Assembly: GCA_029339195.1 (NCBI GenBank)
Contig: JAPTJF010000073.1
Coordinates: 1 to 64,000 of the forward strand
Source: Micractinium sp. NFX-FRZ
Taxonomy: Eukaryota > Chlorophyta > Trebouxiophyceae > Chlorellales > Chlorellaceae
Reading direction: 5' to 3'
DNA length: 64,000 nt
In this document: positions 39,039 to 50,700 of the stretch, piece after piece
Position numbering within the stretch: the stretch's first letter is position 1
Layout: each line of letters starts with the position of its first letter
Notes under the pieces: model-generated
The model's input: the letters and a program-made list of their open reading frames with translations, nothing else
Database searches by the model: none
What the model was told of the DNA's origin: nothing
Position numbers and translations under genes: made by a program

Positions 39039-41930
39039 ATGCTTCTGTGGCTTGTGCTGCTTGGGTTCGCATGTGGCCTTCTCTCACCGGCCGCAGGTGC
39101 GCGGAAACACGGGCTGTGCGCCCTGCAAACGCATTAAAAGCTTGGGACCAGCGGTGCAGGGGCGGCCGGGAGTTCGCAACGGGCGGGGTATCCCACAGGC
39201 CGCCGCCGCCGCTGCTTCTGCTCCCGTCCTGCCTCCTCAACGCCCCACCCGTTGAGGGGCGTACCAGCCACGCAGCGAGCCCTGTGTCAATTCATTAGAG
39301 TCACCACATCCAGCACGTTAGGGCACACGTTTGCACCCTCGATCATCCAGCAAGAGAGCCCCTGCTGACGCTTGGTGACACTCAAACATCACGAGTCATA
39401 ACAGCTCCCTCCCCTGGCACCCCTGACCTGGCACCCCCCGCTGCCGGACTCTGCCCCGCAGGAACGGAAGCCATCAGCGCCGCCCGCCTGGCAGGCGGGG
39501 GCTCCCCTACCCAGGGGCTGCTGGAAGTCGGGCTGCCCGATGGTCGCTGGGGCAGCGTTTGCAGCGGCAGCGGCAGCGGCGACGTGGAGGCCGCCAAGGT
39601 CGCGTGCACCCAGCTTGGGGCCTCTGGCGGCAGCGTCAGGCCAGCTGCGCTGTATCAACCCAAGCAGCAGCTCCCTCCTCTAGTGGGCGGCTTTCAGTGC
39701 GCCCCCGGAGCAGCCAGCCTGTCGGCCTGCTCCTTCTCTGTCCCCACCCTGGCAGGCTGCTAAAAAATGGCCGTCTCCTGCTCAGGCGCGTGCTAGCTCA
39801 CAGGCCCTAGTCACAAGTCGGCCATGGCCACGCTGGCCCGCCTGCCTGCTTGCACAGGCCTGCATGGGGTGCCTACTGGCCTCCTCTGGCGGTGCCGGTC
39901 CTGGCAGGCCAGCGTGCACGGCAGCCTGCTGCGCCTGCTGTGCCTGGCGGTCCATGCACACCGACGGCAGCCCCCAGTGCAAGTACGGCACCAGGCGCAC
40001 TGCGGGCTGCCTCTCACACGCCAGCCACGAGTGCACGCACAGAGACACAACGCTGGCCCCCGCCCCTTGCCGCCCGCCTGCAGGCTCTCGATACTTCACT
40101 GGCGTGCGCCTGTCGGGCGGCAGCTCCCGCAGGGAGGGCCGCCTGGAGGTACGGCTGCCCAGCGGGCGGTGGGGCAGCGTGTGCGAGCGGCAGGCTGGCG
40201 TGGAGTTCGAGTGGGATGAGGTGGTGGCAGCGGCTCAGGCGGCCTGCAGGGAGCTGGGGTTTGGCGGCGGAGGCATGGCCTATGGCAGGGAGTTTTTCGG
40301 GGCCGGGCTGCCGGCGGCTGTGAGGAACCTGCGCGCGCTGCCGGGCCAGCCAGCAGGCTCCCTGTCTGAACTGAGCTTCGACCCCCCCCCCAGCGCCTAT
40401 GATGATGCGGACGGCTGCAGCGGCCACCGCTTGGGCGTGGCCTGCGCAGGTGCGGCTCATTGGGTTGGATTGGATTGGATTGAGCAGCAGCAGCCCTGCG
40501 CTCGTGTGGGGAAGTGCAGGCGCAGGAACGGATGGTGTCAGGGCAAGCAGGCGCAATCCGATAATGTGCCTGCGAGGCGGTGAGCCCCCAGGGATCTTGT
40601 TCAGCGTGGGTGAGAGCGGGTCGGGGCAGGCGCTGGGGCCACGTCATGCTATCCCTTGGCGCGTCCTCAGCCCCTCCACCAGACCCTGCCAGCATGCGCT
40701 GGCCACGCGTGCTTGCCCTCCTGCCTGCAGGCGCCGCACCCTTTGACAAGCTCAGGCTGTCTGGCGGGCTGAGCGCCCGTGAGGGTCGGCTGGAGCTGCG
40801 GGTGGCAGCCAGCCGCAAGTGGAGTACAGTCACTTATGCCTTTGCCGGGGGCTTCATGGGGGCGGCAGAGGGCGACCACCTGGCGCGGCTGGCCTGCAAG
40901 TGGTTGGGCTATGGCGGCGGTGCTCGGCGGGGGAACAATTGGTTTGGCCCGGGCAGCGGGCCCGTGCTGCAGGCGCACCCAGGCGGCGGCGAGGCGGCGC
41001 TGGCGGGGGTGCGGTGGGAGGCGGTGAGCTGGAGTGGCGGGGGAGATGAAGAGGCACACAGCGACGAGTATGGCGTGGCCTGTGAAGGTGGGCGGCGGAC
41101 TTTTGGCCATGCTTGTTTGTTTACTTTTTTGAAAGCTGAACCTGAGGGCAGGGAGTGTGTGTGTGCCTGCCCGCTTCCTCGTTGTTAGCCTCCTATGTCT
41201 AACTAGGCTCCCAGGTGTGTAGCTCCTGCAACACCTGTGCACACCGCTGCTCTCCTACCCCCAGCCCTGTCCTGCACTGCAACGCCCCGCCCTTGTCTCC
41301 ACAGGAGCCGATTCTGGCAGCCGCCTGCGGGGCGGCTGGAGCTGTGGGCGCGCAGCGCCTGGGTGTCTGTGTGCAGGTGAAGCCCTGGTCTCTCAACGGT
41401 TGTGCATTGAGAGGCACGCAGAGCCAGGCAGCTAGATGAGCTACAGCTACTATCAAATGCCGGGACTCACTCCTTTGTTTTTGACACATCCGGTGTGGCC
41501 CGCGTGCAGGGACAGCCTGGACTTCTGTGCCAATCAGGGCGACCTGCCAGAGGCTCAATACTACTGCCTGCTGCCCATGCGCACCGCCCTGGCGGCGGCC
41601 TGCTCACAGCTGGGCTTCACCCAGAAAGAGCCCGCCCTGGTGCCCCCCGAACAGCTGCGGGGCACCCCCGCGCCCGTCGCACTCACGGCTGCTCTGTACC
41701 ACGGCAGCGGGGGCGGCGCGCTGTGCGGCGGCACGCTGTGCCCGCGGGTGCCCGCCAGCCTGGCAGCCAGCAACCTCATGTGGATTCCCTCGGCGTGCTC
41801 ATTGACCGCAGGAGGGGATGTTAATGTGCTGGGGCTGGCCTGCCAGGGTGAGCTGGCAGCCTGCGCCCCTGCCTGCCTGCTGTGCATATGGAGCGTGCAG
41901 GATGGCTCCTGGGGTTGCTGGCCGGGCCCG

Positions 41931-41970
<40 letters not shown>

Positions 41971-43026
41971 CCGTCAGGGCTGACTGCCCCTGGCCTCCCT
42001 GCCTCCCTGCCTGCCTGCCTGCCTGCCTGCATCCTTGAAACCCATGGTGGTGATCCCTTTCCTGCGCGGCATGCAGGCCCGAAGCGCAACCCAGCCACCT
42101 TTGTCGGAGTGGCGGGCCGCAACTGCACACAGGCCTGCCAGGGGCGGGGGCAGCAGCCAGTGAAGGGAGACGAGCGTGGCACCGCAAACCTGTGCATGGT
42201 GGTGCGGGGTGGCACTACTTACTATGGTGCGGGGGCGGGGCTGATGATGGGTGTGGGTTTGGAGTGGGGCCGGGCACATAAAGTCGGGGGGGATATGACC
42301 ATCAACCTCAAGTGGGGCTCCACAGTTCATCATCAATAGAGGTCTTTAAGAAAGGCTCGACACCTCCGCCAGCTGGAGCCAGCCAGGCACCCGCGGTGAC
42401 CTGCCTGAGGAGCGCAGCAAGCTTGTTAGGACATTGTGCTTACAGATGCATGTGTGGCTCATCTGGACCCAATAGCAGCTGTCCCTCAACCCTTGTCCTA
42501 CGGCGCTGCCCCCACCCATGCCCCAGCTCTCGTTCCGCCTGGCCGCACTCCAGGCCCACACACGGACGGCAACAAGGCTACCAACGACCGACTGCTGCTG
42601 GAAGCGCAACCGTTTAAGAGGTGTTATTGCCGCCTACTCGTCCACCCTGCCCCTGACCCTGGTTGCCCAACGTATACACGTGCAGGCACGCATGTGGATA
42701 GGCAGCACTGCTACATCAGGCGCACAGCCGGCCAACGAGTTTCGGAGAGCATCCCAGCCGCCTACACCTGCGCATGCAGCACGGCGCTGGATGCGCACCG
42801 CCTGGTGTGGGGCGCTTCCTCCAAGTGCCCGGCAGGCATGGGCGCAGCACCCCTGCACGACTCGCCACGCCCCTGCCGCGTGCGCGTGCAGCGGGGCGCA
42901 GAGAAGCATGCAGTGGGTGCTGTGCTGGGCTGGCAGGCGCTCGGCAGCGCGGCCTGCGTGGGTCCAACAGAGCTGCTCAAGGCCGGCTCTGCCTGCACGC
43001 TGAGCGAGGTGCTGTGCTTCACTTGA
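39039..43026 (+). CDS. Secreted scavenger-receptor cysteine-rich (SRCR) repeat protein
   Basis: SRCR domains are extracellular ligand-binding modules, abundant in green algae. Exon 1 (39039-39096) encodes a signal peptide (MLLWLVLLGFACGLLSPAAG). SRCR-like modules follow: 39462 onward (LLEVGLPDGRWGSVC), 40085-40449 (VRLSGGSSRREGRLEVRLPS), 40731-41087 (KLRLSGGLSAREGRLELRV), and 41305-41376 plus 41510-41847 (LELWARSAWVSVCRDSLDF). A Cys-rich C-terminal region comes from 42077-42236 and 42686-43026, ending SACTLSEVLCFT. Most module borders are phase 1, as in exon-shuffled domains. Two problems remain: the first module runs into TAA at 39761 with no obvious donor, and the exon at 41305 matches the SRCR frame only after a one-base shift. 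Two genes, a sequencing error or partial decay are all possible. Confidence 0.75.
41930..42031. repeat. (CCTG)n microsatellite, two blocks
   Basis: CCTG repeated about ten times at about 41932-41971 and again at about 41998-42031, inside an SRCR-gene intron. Confidence 0.9.
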
Positions 43027-43522
43027 GGCCCAAGCATGCATGGTGTACCATGTTGTGCTGCCCGCCAATGCATGTGGGGTGAGTTTGACATGCACGTGTG
43101 GCTTTTGCTGTGGCCCGCCTGGCCTGTGCAGCCGGGTGTGTGCTTTCATGCGTGTGCCCCGTCTTTTGATAACAGTGGGAAGCGCCCGACCTAACGAGCT
43201 GTTGCGTGTCTGCCTGCCACAACCTCTCTCCCCGTTCAATCTCCCTGGCATGGCACGGGGCAGGTGGACACTAAACTGTGCATTCTGCAAGCCACCTGGC
43301 GGGGTTCCGCTGAGTGCTCGCAGGCACCTAGCTGCAACATAGCACCTGGCAGGGCGTGCGCTGGCGGGGCGGGGGCCAGCTGGCAACCTCAGCAGGCACA
43401 GCAGGCGTGGCTGTCTGAATGCCTGGCAATTTCCACAAGCTTGTGTGCGACATGTGGGTTGACCTGTTGAGGTAGAGAGTGTCACAGCTAGTAAGCGGGG
43501 ATGATGATCCCGATGCGGGTGC

Positions 43523-43527
43523 TGTAA
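43523..43527 (+). terminator. Candidate poly(A) signal TGTAA for the SRCR gene
   Basis: TGTAA occurs 497 bp beyond the SRCR stop codon; it is the first plus-strand TGTAA I see in this interval. Confidence 0.4.
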
Positions 43528-43599
43528 AAAGGAGGGGTGCAAGGCATGTGCGAGTGGCGGGATCACACGAGTCAAGGCGTGGGCTGATCCAGGGGCGGG

Positions 43600-43885
43600 T
43601 CGGGGGGCTGGCCAAGAATGGGAAATGGAGTGGACGTGGCGGGGCGGCGCGCTGGGCAAATTATAAAGTGTGATGCGGCAGGAAGGTGGGATGGGCGGGG
43701 TGGGTGACTGGGCTAAATGCGGAACGTGATGGGCGGGAAGGTGGGATGGCGGGGCGGGTGGCTGGGCCAAACTGGGAAATGTGATGGGCGGGAAGGGTGG
43801 CTGGCCCACACTGAGAAATGTGATGGGCGGGACAGTGGGATGGGCGGGAAGGGTGGATGGCCCACATTGGGACATGGCTTGGAAA
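43600..43885. repeat. G-rich minisatellite
   Basis: About six imperfect units built on GGGAAATGTGATGGGCGGG and GGTGGATGGCCCACA elements, roughly 35-60 bp long. Confidence 0.75.
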
Positions 43886-44220
43886 GACGAGGGGTCTTGG
43901 TGGGATCTGGGGATGGGAGCAGGGCCTCGCGGCCCCAACCTAGGGGAAAACATATGGACAGGGCCCTCTTGGCACGATCGTCTTGCGTGGAGTTGGAGGT
44001 GCCCCGCGTGGATTGGGGGGTACCAGCGGTGCCGCCAGCGTGCCAGCCACTAAACTGCGCAGGGCAGTGGGGCGTCACGGCCGGCTCTGCGCTGAGCCTG
44101 TACCGCTTGGCAGGAACGTTGCGTAGCGGCGGTGTGCCGACGCGTGGGGCGCAGGGAAGGCAGATTCAGCGCAGGCGGTTCCTATTCCGCTTGTTGGCGC
44201 CGCATGGGTGTGGCATACCT

Positions 44221-46582
44221 TCAAGCTGCCAGCGTGAAGGACAGGTCGAGCTGGTAGAATGAGATCACGTGGAAAAATGGATCCAAGGTGTCCATGTCCA
44301 GTCTGAAGGTGTGGACGGTCCCAGCTTCCAGCCGCCGCGGCCAAGTGCCTGGAGAGGGACAGCAGGAACATGTGGCGGAGGGATGAGCACCTGGAGTGGT
44401 GCAGGTGCAGCTGGCGCAGGCCAGAACCGGGCTGCTCAACGTGCCCCCACATGCCTGCCTTGGCAGGGTGCGGCAGTGCCCCGCTGGTGGCTGCTACAGC
44501 TCGGCTCGCAAACCACAGCAGCTGCAGTCGGTGGGCATCATCATAAACAACGCACCTCAACCCTGGCATCTCACTGCCGACGCAGCACGCAGCAGCAGCA
44601 GCAGCAAGGCAGCATCACCCGCATGCCACACATCGACGCTGTGATGTGCCCTCGCTCACAGCACACGCGCATGGGCAGCGGCAGCAGCAACAGAAGCAGG
44701 TAGGGCAAGCGCGCGCTCTCACCGGTTCGTGTGAAGCTCACGGGTCCGTCTGTGCAGCCCTTGCCTCCGCCCACCGCTGCAGCGTTGCCCACTGCCGTGC
44801 CGTCAAAGGTGAGGATCATCCGGTCGAACCCAGCATCTTGCAGCTCTCCTATCCCAGTCAGACTGAAGTCAAACAAGGTGGCAGAGCTGCCAATCGTGAT
44901 AGTCGCGGTGGCGATGCCGGTCTGCCTGTTGCCGTTTGTCCCTCCGCAGTTGGCGCTCCTCTGCACATTGAACCGGATGCGCGTATCAGCGTTGCTGATC
45001 ACCCAAGGGCTGCCCCCCATCACACCAGTAGCGCTCGTGCTCCACGCCAATCCTGGTCCAGAGAAGATGCTTTGGCAGGACCCCGCGTTGCAGCTCTCCG
45101 TTGCCGTGCATCTGGTCGAACAAGAGCCACAGGCAGTGCTGTCCGTCAACAGATTCTGCGCATGAGGAGGGCGCGGGGCAGGCAGCTGGGTCAGAGGGAG
45201 CAAGGGGATAGGTGTGCGCGCGCAAGAATGTGGGCTGTTGGTGTGCGGGCGTGACAAAGGCTTCACTGGCACATACCTTGCACGTTGCGCCACAGCAGGT
45301 GGTACCGGCGGGGCACGCGTCGTTGCATGGTGGCGGAGGGGGGGGCGGGGGTGAGGGAGGTGGAGGGGATGGGGGCGGGGGTGAGGGAGGCGGAGGGGAT
45401 GGGGGCGGGGGTGAGGGAGGCGGAGGGGACGGGGGCGGGGGTGAGGGTGGGGGCGGAGGGGGAGGTTGGTTGGGAGTGGTGAAGGTGGCGGGCTGGCTGG
45501 CACGGCTCCTGACGGGGCCCTTGATGGCCACCGCCCTCACCACATAAGTGACCCCTGCCTCCAGGCCTGGGATGGTGCAGATGGCTGTGGGGCACGCCAC
45601 CGTCTTGCACTGCGCCGGGACAGCGCCCTGGACGCACGCCTTCAGCTCAAAGGACTGCCAGCCCGTGCCGGCGTCAGGGAAAGTCAAGACAGCGCGGCCG
45701 GTGACAGGGTTGACGGGGGAGACAGTCATGCTGGCGGCACTGCAGGGGCGGGGCAATCAGGCAGGGGGCAGGGATGGTGGGCCGGCAGTGAGACGATCGG
45801 GCTTCAAGCAGATGCTGCATCCGGAGGCACCGCAAAGAGTGCTGCTGACCCGTAGCCGGCGTGGTGAGGCGCTCACTGCTGGCATCTGGGGGCATGCATT
45901 CGCCTTCACATGTTACAAGCCGGTGGGCAGGCTGCCAAGACAGCAGCAAGCTGCCTGTGTGGCTGTGCAGTGATTGAATCCAGACAGACTGAAGGGCACC
46001 GGTGGCTGGAGATTGCCTGTCCTCACTCGTTGAGAAAGCCAGCGCCGAGGCACTTGAGGTCGTCAGACTGACAGGGCGGCAGGAGAGAGGGGAGAGGGCA
46101 CGTGAATGCGCACAGCATTAATGATTTAGAGCCAGCCCGGAGGGAACGGAGGAGGGCAGAAAGGGCCTGGCAGCAGGCACCCCCGTTGGGGGCTGGACCC
46201 TTGGGGGCTGGCAGTAGCAACATTAACGTGTGGGGCGTGGCAGCCGCACTGTGACGCAAGCGGCCTGGCTGGCCGTGCACCCATCCCCTCCTTCAAGCGT
46301 CCATGCCCACACCTTTGCCAACCCACATGTACTGCATGGGTGCAGGCGAGCAGCACTCACGTCGTCATACAGGCACCTCTGGTTGCTCTGGCACACTTGG
46401 CCGGCGCAGGTTTGGGCCAGGCGGCGGCCAGTGGAGGCCGCCTCTCCCAGCTCGGGGCGCCCCGAAACGCTGCAGGGTGGGACGGTCAAGGCGTGCAAGA
46501 GGCCGTGAAAGAAGAGGGTGAGCAGGACCAGCAGGACTAGTGCAGCTGGCAGGCAGCTGCGGTTCCCAGCCTCCCATACCAT
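44221..46582 (-). CDS. Secreted FN3/Pro-rich-hinge extracellular-matrix-type glycoprotein
   Basis: Five exons (46582-46361, 46067-46027, 45739-45277, 45155-44723, 44348-44221) join to 1,287 nt, 428 residues. The N-terminus has a hydrophobic signal segment (PAALVLLVLLTLFFHGLLHA). Then come a Cys-containing stretch (CAGQVCQSNQRCLYDD), a fibronectin type III-like domain (MTVSPVNPVTGRAVLTF to ATFTTPNQ) and a hinge of PPPPSPPPP repeats like those of pherophorins. A short Cys-rich motif (CNDACPAGTTCCGATCK) and a second Cys-rich segment (CGSCSTRCTATESC) precede a beta-rich C-terminal domain (LFDFSLTGIGELQDAGFDR). A cell-wall or matrix role is inferred from architecture; the C-terminal domain family is not identified. 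Complete and in frame. Confidence 0.8.
45335..45470 (-). repeat. Tandem coding repeat of the Pro-rich hinge
   Basis: Units of about 33 bp on the plus strand (GAGGGAGGCGGAGGGGATGG) encode the SPPPP hinge on the minus strand. Confidence 0.85.
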
Positions 46583-47702
46583 CCCATACAGACCCGCCTT
46601 CTCTATTCAGGGGCCTTGAGTTGCATAACGAGTGCTGCAGCCCCACTCAACAGGATGGCGGACCTGCAGGCCAGCAGGGCCAGTGCCGCAAGGGCGGCGG
46701 CCCGATGGTACATCGCGAGCTGCAAGTGGTGGGGGAAAGCTCAGGAAGTAGAGGAGGGGCGGGATGCGATCGGCGGACCGCAGCATCGCCGAAAAAACCA
46801 GGGCTTTCAAGATATCTGGCTCTGATATGGTACTGCCTGGCCTGGAAGCTGGCCCGCCGGCGGGCCCAGGCCACCTCACATTTCGCCCCCTCCCCACTCT
46901 CAAGTCCGCAGCCTTGCGCTTGCCACTGCCTCGCATGCACTGTGATTACCGGCAGCGGCGCATCGCCAGCCATGCGGAAACCGATTACCGCTTCAGTCCG
47001 CCAGGCACCCTGCTAAGCAGGTACAGGTATAGGCTGAGTTGAAGGCCCTCCAGCCCTTGGCACTTTTCTCTTACCTGCTGGCCTCGCAGGGATTGTACTC
47101 CACAAGCCTGAAGCCCTTTGCATATAGGGATTGTACTCCACAAGCCTGAAGCCCACAGCGGGGTAGGGGTTGCTTGGAGAGACCGCCGCCGCCTCGTCGC
47201 GCGCCAGCGGTGCTCGCTGGCGCCCCGCTGCCGCCGTCGCTGCCTGCACCTGTCAAACACGTGCTGCCTGTGACAGGGAAGTTTGGGGAGTGATGTGGGC
47301 AAGCCTGCCATCGTGCCACATGAGGGGATCGCGGCTGGGGCCCCGACGTCAACAACAACACCCTGTGGGTCTGCATGCTCAGCTCCTGGCAGCTCGCTCG
47401 CTCACTCGGTCGCAATTGAAGGCTGGGAAGGGGTATCTTGGGAGGCACGCCACTCAAGAGGTCAATTACTGAATAAATGTACCCTCAGTGAATGTACTGC
47501 CAGGCTGGCTAGTGAGTGGGCGCAGGCGGCATGCCACGGTCACACAGGCTTACTTGTATTGCCAGCGGAAACTACAGGCTTGACACAGGCATGTGTCGCA
47601 GAAGCAAGCAGTTGTGGCGGCAGGCTAGCTCATGTGCATACCAAATCCACAAGGGCCCAGCACAGCGGTGACTAATGCTCTTCTTTGGCGCTACGGGCGC
47701 TC
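46583..47702. other. Region between bZIP stop and the FN3/hinge gene start
   Basis: Same-strand neighbours flank this 1.1-kb stretch. A minus-strand frame (about 47249-47071) reads plausibly in part (AAAVSPSNPYPAVGFRLVEYN) but I could not connect it in phase to either gene. It might be a 5' exon of the downstream gene or part of an undetected gene. It contains a 28-bp tandem duplication. Confidence 0.4.
47089..47154. repeat. 28-bp direct duplication
   Basis: Identical 28-bp copies at 47089-47116 and 47127-47154 are separated by 10 bp. Confidence 0.9.
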
Positions 47703-50700
47703 TCAGCTGCCCGCGCAGGCGGCGGCCTGCGAGGGCAGCCACGCCCAGCTGCCGCCTGCTGGCGCTGAGGAGGCAGAGGCAGAGGCCGGCAGCAGGCCGT
47801 GGTACTGCAGCCCTGCTTTGACGATGGCGGGCAGGTCCGGATGCAGCGGGCGGCAGGCGGCCATCAAGCGTGCCGCTTGCAGTGGCGTCATCGTACCGCC
47901 TGCAGGCAAAGGGGCAACGGGGCAAAGGGCATCAACCGGCCTGGCCACCTGCCAAGCCTCCCTCCCGCCTGCAGGCCATCTGGACACCCACCCGCCCACC
48001 CTCGCATGCCAGCCACGCACCCCAAAGCCTGCCCATCCTCCGCACTCCCATGCATGTCACAAGGGGTTTGTTGACACAGCACCCACCCATTGCAAAGAAA
48101 AAGTCTTCCAGTGCGAGCAGCGCCGCGGTGGGCTGTTGAGCCAGCTTCTGAGCAGCTTCATACATCCCCAGGTACCGCTGCATCAAGGAGCTGCAGGCCA
48201 GGCGGGCACAGGCACCAGGTGCGGGAGGGGAAAAGGGTCACATGCGGGGCGGACGGTGGGCCTCTAAATGAGTTTGACGGTGGCTCCACGCCGCCCCCCC
48301 GGGTAGTGGTGCAATGCTGGGCATGGGCAGCAAGAGGGTGCAGCTTGTCTCGGCTGGAAGGAGGTCCCTTTGCAAGGCAGGGAAGGCAGGCAGGGGAGCT
48401 GCAAGCCGGGCAGGTGTGTGTGGGCCGGTCGGGGGGCGCAGGTCGGGGGGGCAGTGGCTTGAGCACGAGCGGCCCAGGTGTTGTTGCATTGCCGATCGGC
48501 ACGCCAGGCAGGCAGAGGTGGGGGAGCACATGGAAAGTGGGAGGGCAAGTGGGAGGGCACAGCAGCGCAGTGCGGTGCCAGCGGAGGGCGGGGAGGGCGG
48601 CAGCTTGTGGGGGTGGGGACGACGGCAGCGTGCGTCACAGCACGCCGCTGGCTGCTCCCGATGCACACCTTCTGCCCCCCATGCACATGCGTTGCCCTCA
48701 TGCTCACCTCAGGCTGGCGCTGCCCAGCTGCCTCATCTGGCTGTCCAGCGACTGCACGCACAGTTTAAAAGTCGGGTTAATAACCTTCCGTTGCGATCTC
48801 TTTGTGTGGCATGGAATCAGTGGAGTGGAGCAAGCATGCCGTAACAACACTTGAGAGCATGATGCATTGTGTGTCAGAACGCTCCTTGAGAGCATGATGC
48901 ATTGTGCATCAGCTGGGCTGGTGCCACTGCAATTCACCTGCCTGCCTGATTTGAGGTGCTCGCCCCGAGGCACGCCTTGCACTGCCCCACACCAAGCAGC
49001 CACATCGCACGCAGCAGGCACGCCGACACCCACACAGCCATGCCGCACCAGCACTCTCACACCTTTCAACCAGAAACGGAATCGGCAAACAGGTGACACT
49101 AAAAAACACATCTGCCACATGCCCACCGGCTGCTCATCAGGCTGGGTGCTCAACCCGCAGGCCGCCTCCTTCCCCTCCACAAGCTCCACACAAAACCCAC
49201 CCCCACCCTGCACCCACGCACCCCACCCACCCCCACCCCCACCTGCTGCGCCTCCTGCAGGGTGACCAGGCAGCGGGCCGCCTCCCGCTCCAGCCCCTGC
49301 ATGCGTGCCAGGTACTCCTCGTGGGCCGGCACAACCGCCCGCACTTGCTCCCGCGTCACCCCCGCCTCCAGCTGCAGTGGGGCACCCATGGCAGGCAGCG
49401 GAGGTGTGCCAGTCAACACTGTGCTGCGCAGCACTCTGTGATGCATTCTTCTGGTGACAAGGCTCCCGGGCAGGGCGCATGTTGCGACGTGCGGCACGCA
49501 GGCAGGCAGGCAGGTAGGCAAGCAGGGGCTGCGGGAGACATGCAGCAGCATGGCGCTGCATCCTCTCGTGCTGGAATGCTGCGCATAGCAATAAATAAAC
49601 TGCAGCTGGTGCAGTCCTGTCAGACTACATGAGACGCATGCGGCCTCCTCACCATGACCCTGTGCCAGCGCGCCGCTGCCGCCTCCTCGCTCTCCCCAGG
49701 TGCCCGCATCTGTCTCAGCAGGTGATGCTCGTGCTCGGGGCGGTGCACGAGCAGCAGCACGTGAAGGATTGTCTGCACACCGCGGGGCGGAGTGTGCGGG
49801 AGCAGGGAGGGAGTGGGTGAGATAGGCGTCGGGCGCTCGCCCTGTGGCGGTGCCTGCTCAAGGCCAGTACGAACTGGCAGACCGCAGGGGCAGGTGAGTT
49901 GTGAGTTGCGAGTGGCGTGGCGCTGGCAGCAGCAGTCCGGTGCGCGTGGGCGGCCAGCTGCACTGCCTGGAGCGCTGCCTCTGGGGAGCACTGGCGCTTA
50001 CAGCACGCACCTCACCCGCAGCAAGGCTCGACACAGCACCCAAGGCAGACGGCTAAGCCAGGCTGCCTGTGACAGCAGCCGGCAAAGCGTCAATACCCCT
50101 GGCCACTCCCAGGACCAGCACGTGTTGACGGCCATGCAGCACACACCTCGTAGAGTATGACCGCGCGCAGCTGCGCCTCAGCTTCCTCCTCGCTGAGCTG
50201 GCCGGCATCCAGTTGGCACAGCACGCCCGCCACGTAGGCACCGCACTCGGCCCAGTCCTGCGAGGCCCCAGGAAGTAGCGGGAACGGGGCCTTGTGTTTG
50301 CATCACGCACGTATGAAGCACCACAATGGGCAGAAGGGCACCCAGCTCAGCCCCAGCCATGCTGCGGCAGCAGAGGGCTGCTGGGGGAATGCGTTGCTAT
50401 GAGCAAAGCACTTGACCAGCCATGCAGACGGCAAGCTCAGGGCCAGTCATGCAGCAGCAGCAGGCACTTGTTTCAGTCATGCCCAACGGGGGCAGGTGGC
50501 GGGCCAGGGAAGGACACTGCTGATGCCAGCACGCAAGCGAGCACGCGGACACGCAGCGCTATGAGGCACGGCGCGGGGCATCGGCGCCAGCACTGTGTTG
50601 CTGGGCAGGGGCAGGCAAGGCCTGCTGTGCTGCCGGGTGGGGCCCAGGCATGCGGGGCCCATGACCGGCCGACGTGCGGGTGAAGTGAGTGCAGGTGGCC

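Larger units (their letters stand above)
43027..44220. other. Convergent 3' region of the SRCR and FN3/hinge genes
   Basis: No gene is supported. A TGTAA lies at 43523-43527 for the SRCR transcript. From about 43600 the region is occupied by a G-rich minisatellite. A 439-codon frame on the minus strand overlaps the SRCR exon and has no domain-like sequence. Confidence 0.5.

Noticed and set aside
41930..42031. CRISPR-like or regulatory repeat array
   Set aside because: It is a plain tetranucleotide microsatellite with no spacers.
42634..43953. 439-codon minus-strand open frame
   Set aside because: Antisense to the last SRCR exon and to a minisatellite; no recognisable domain.
47013..47249. 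Last exon of the bZIP gene
   Set aside because: The exon at 47899-47703 ends with an in-frame TGA and total length divides by three, so the downstream frame is not needed.
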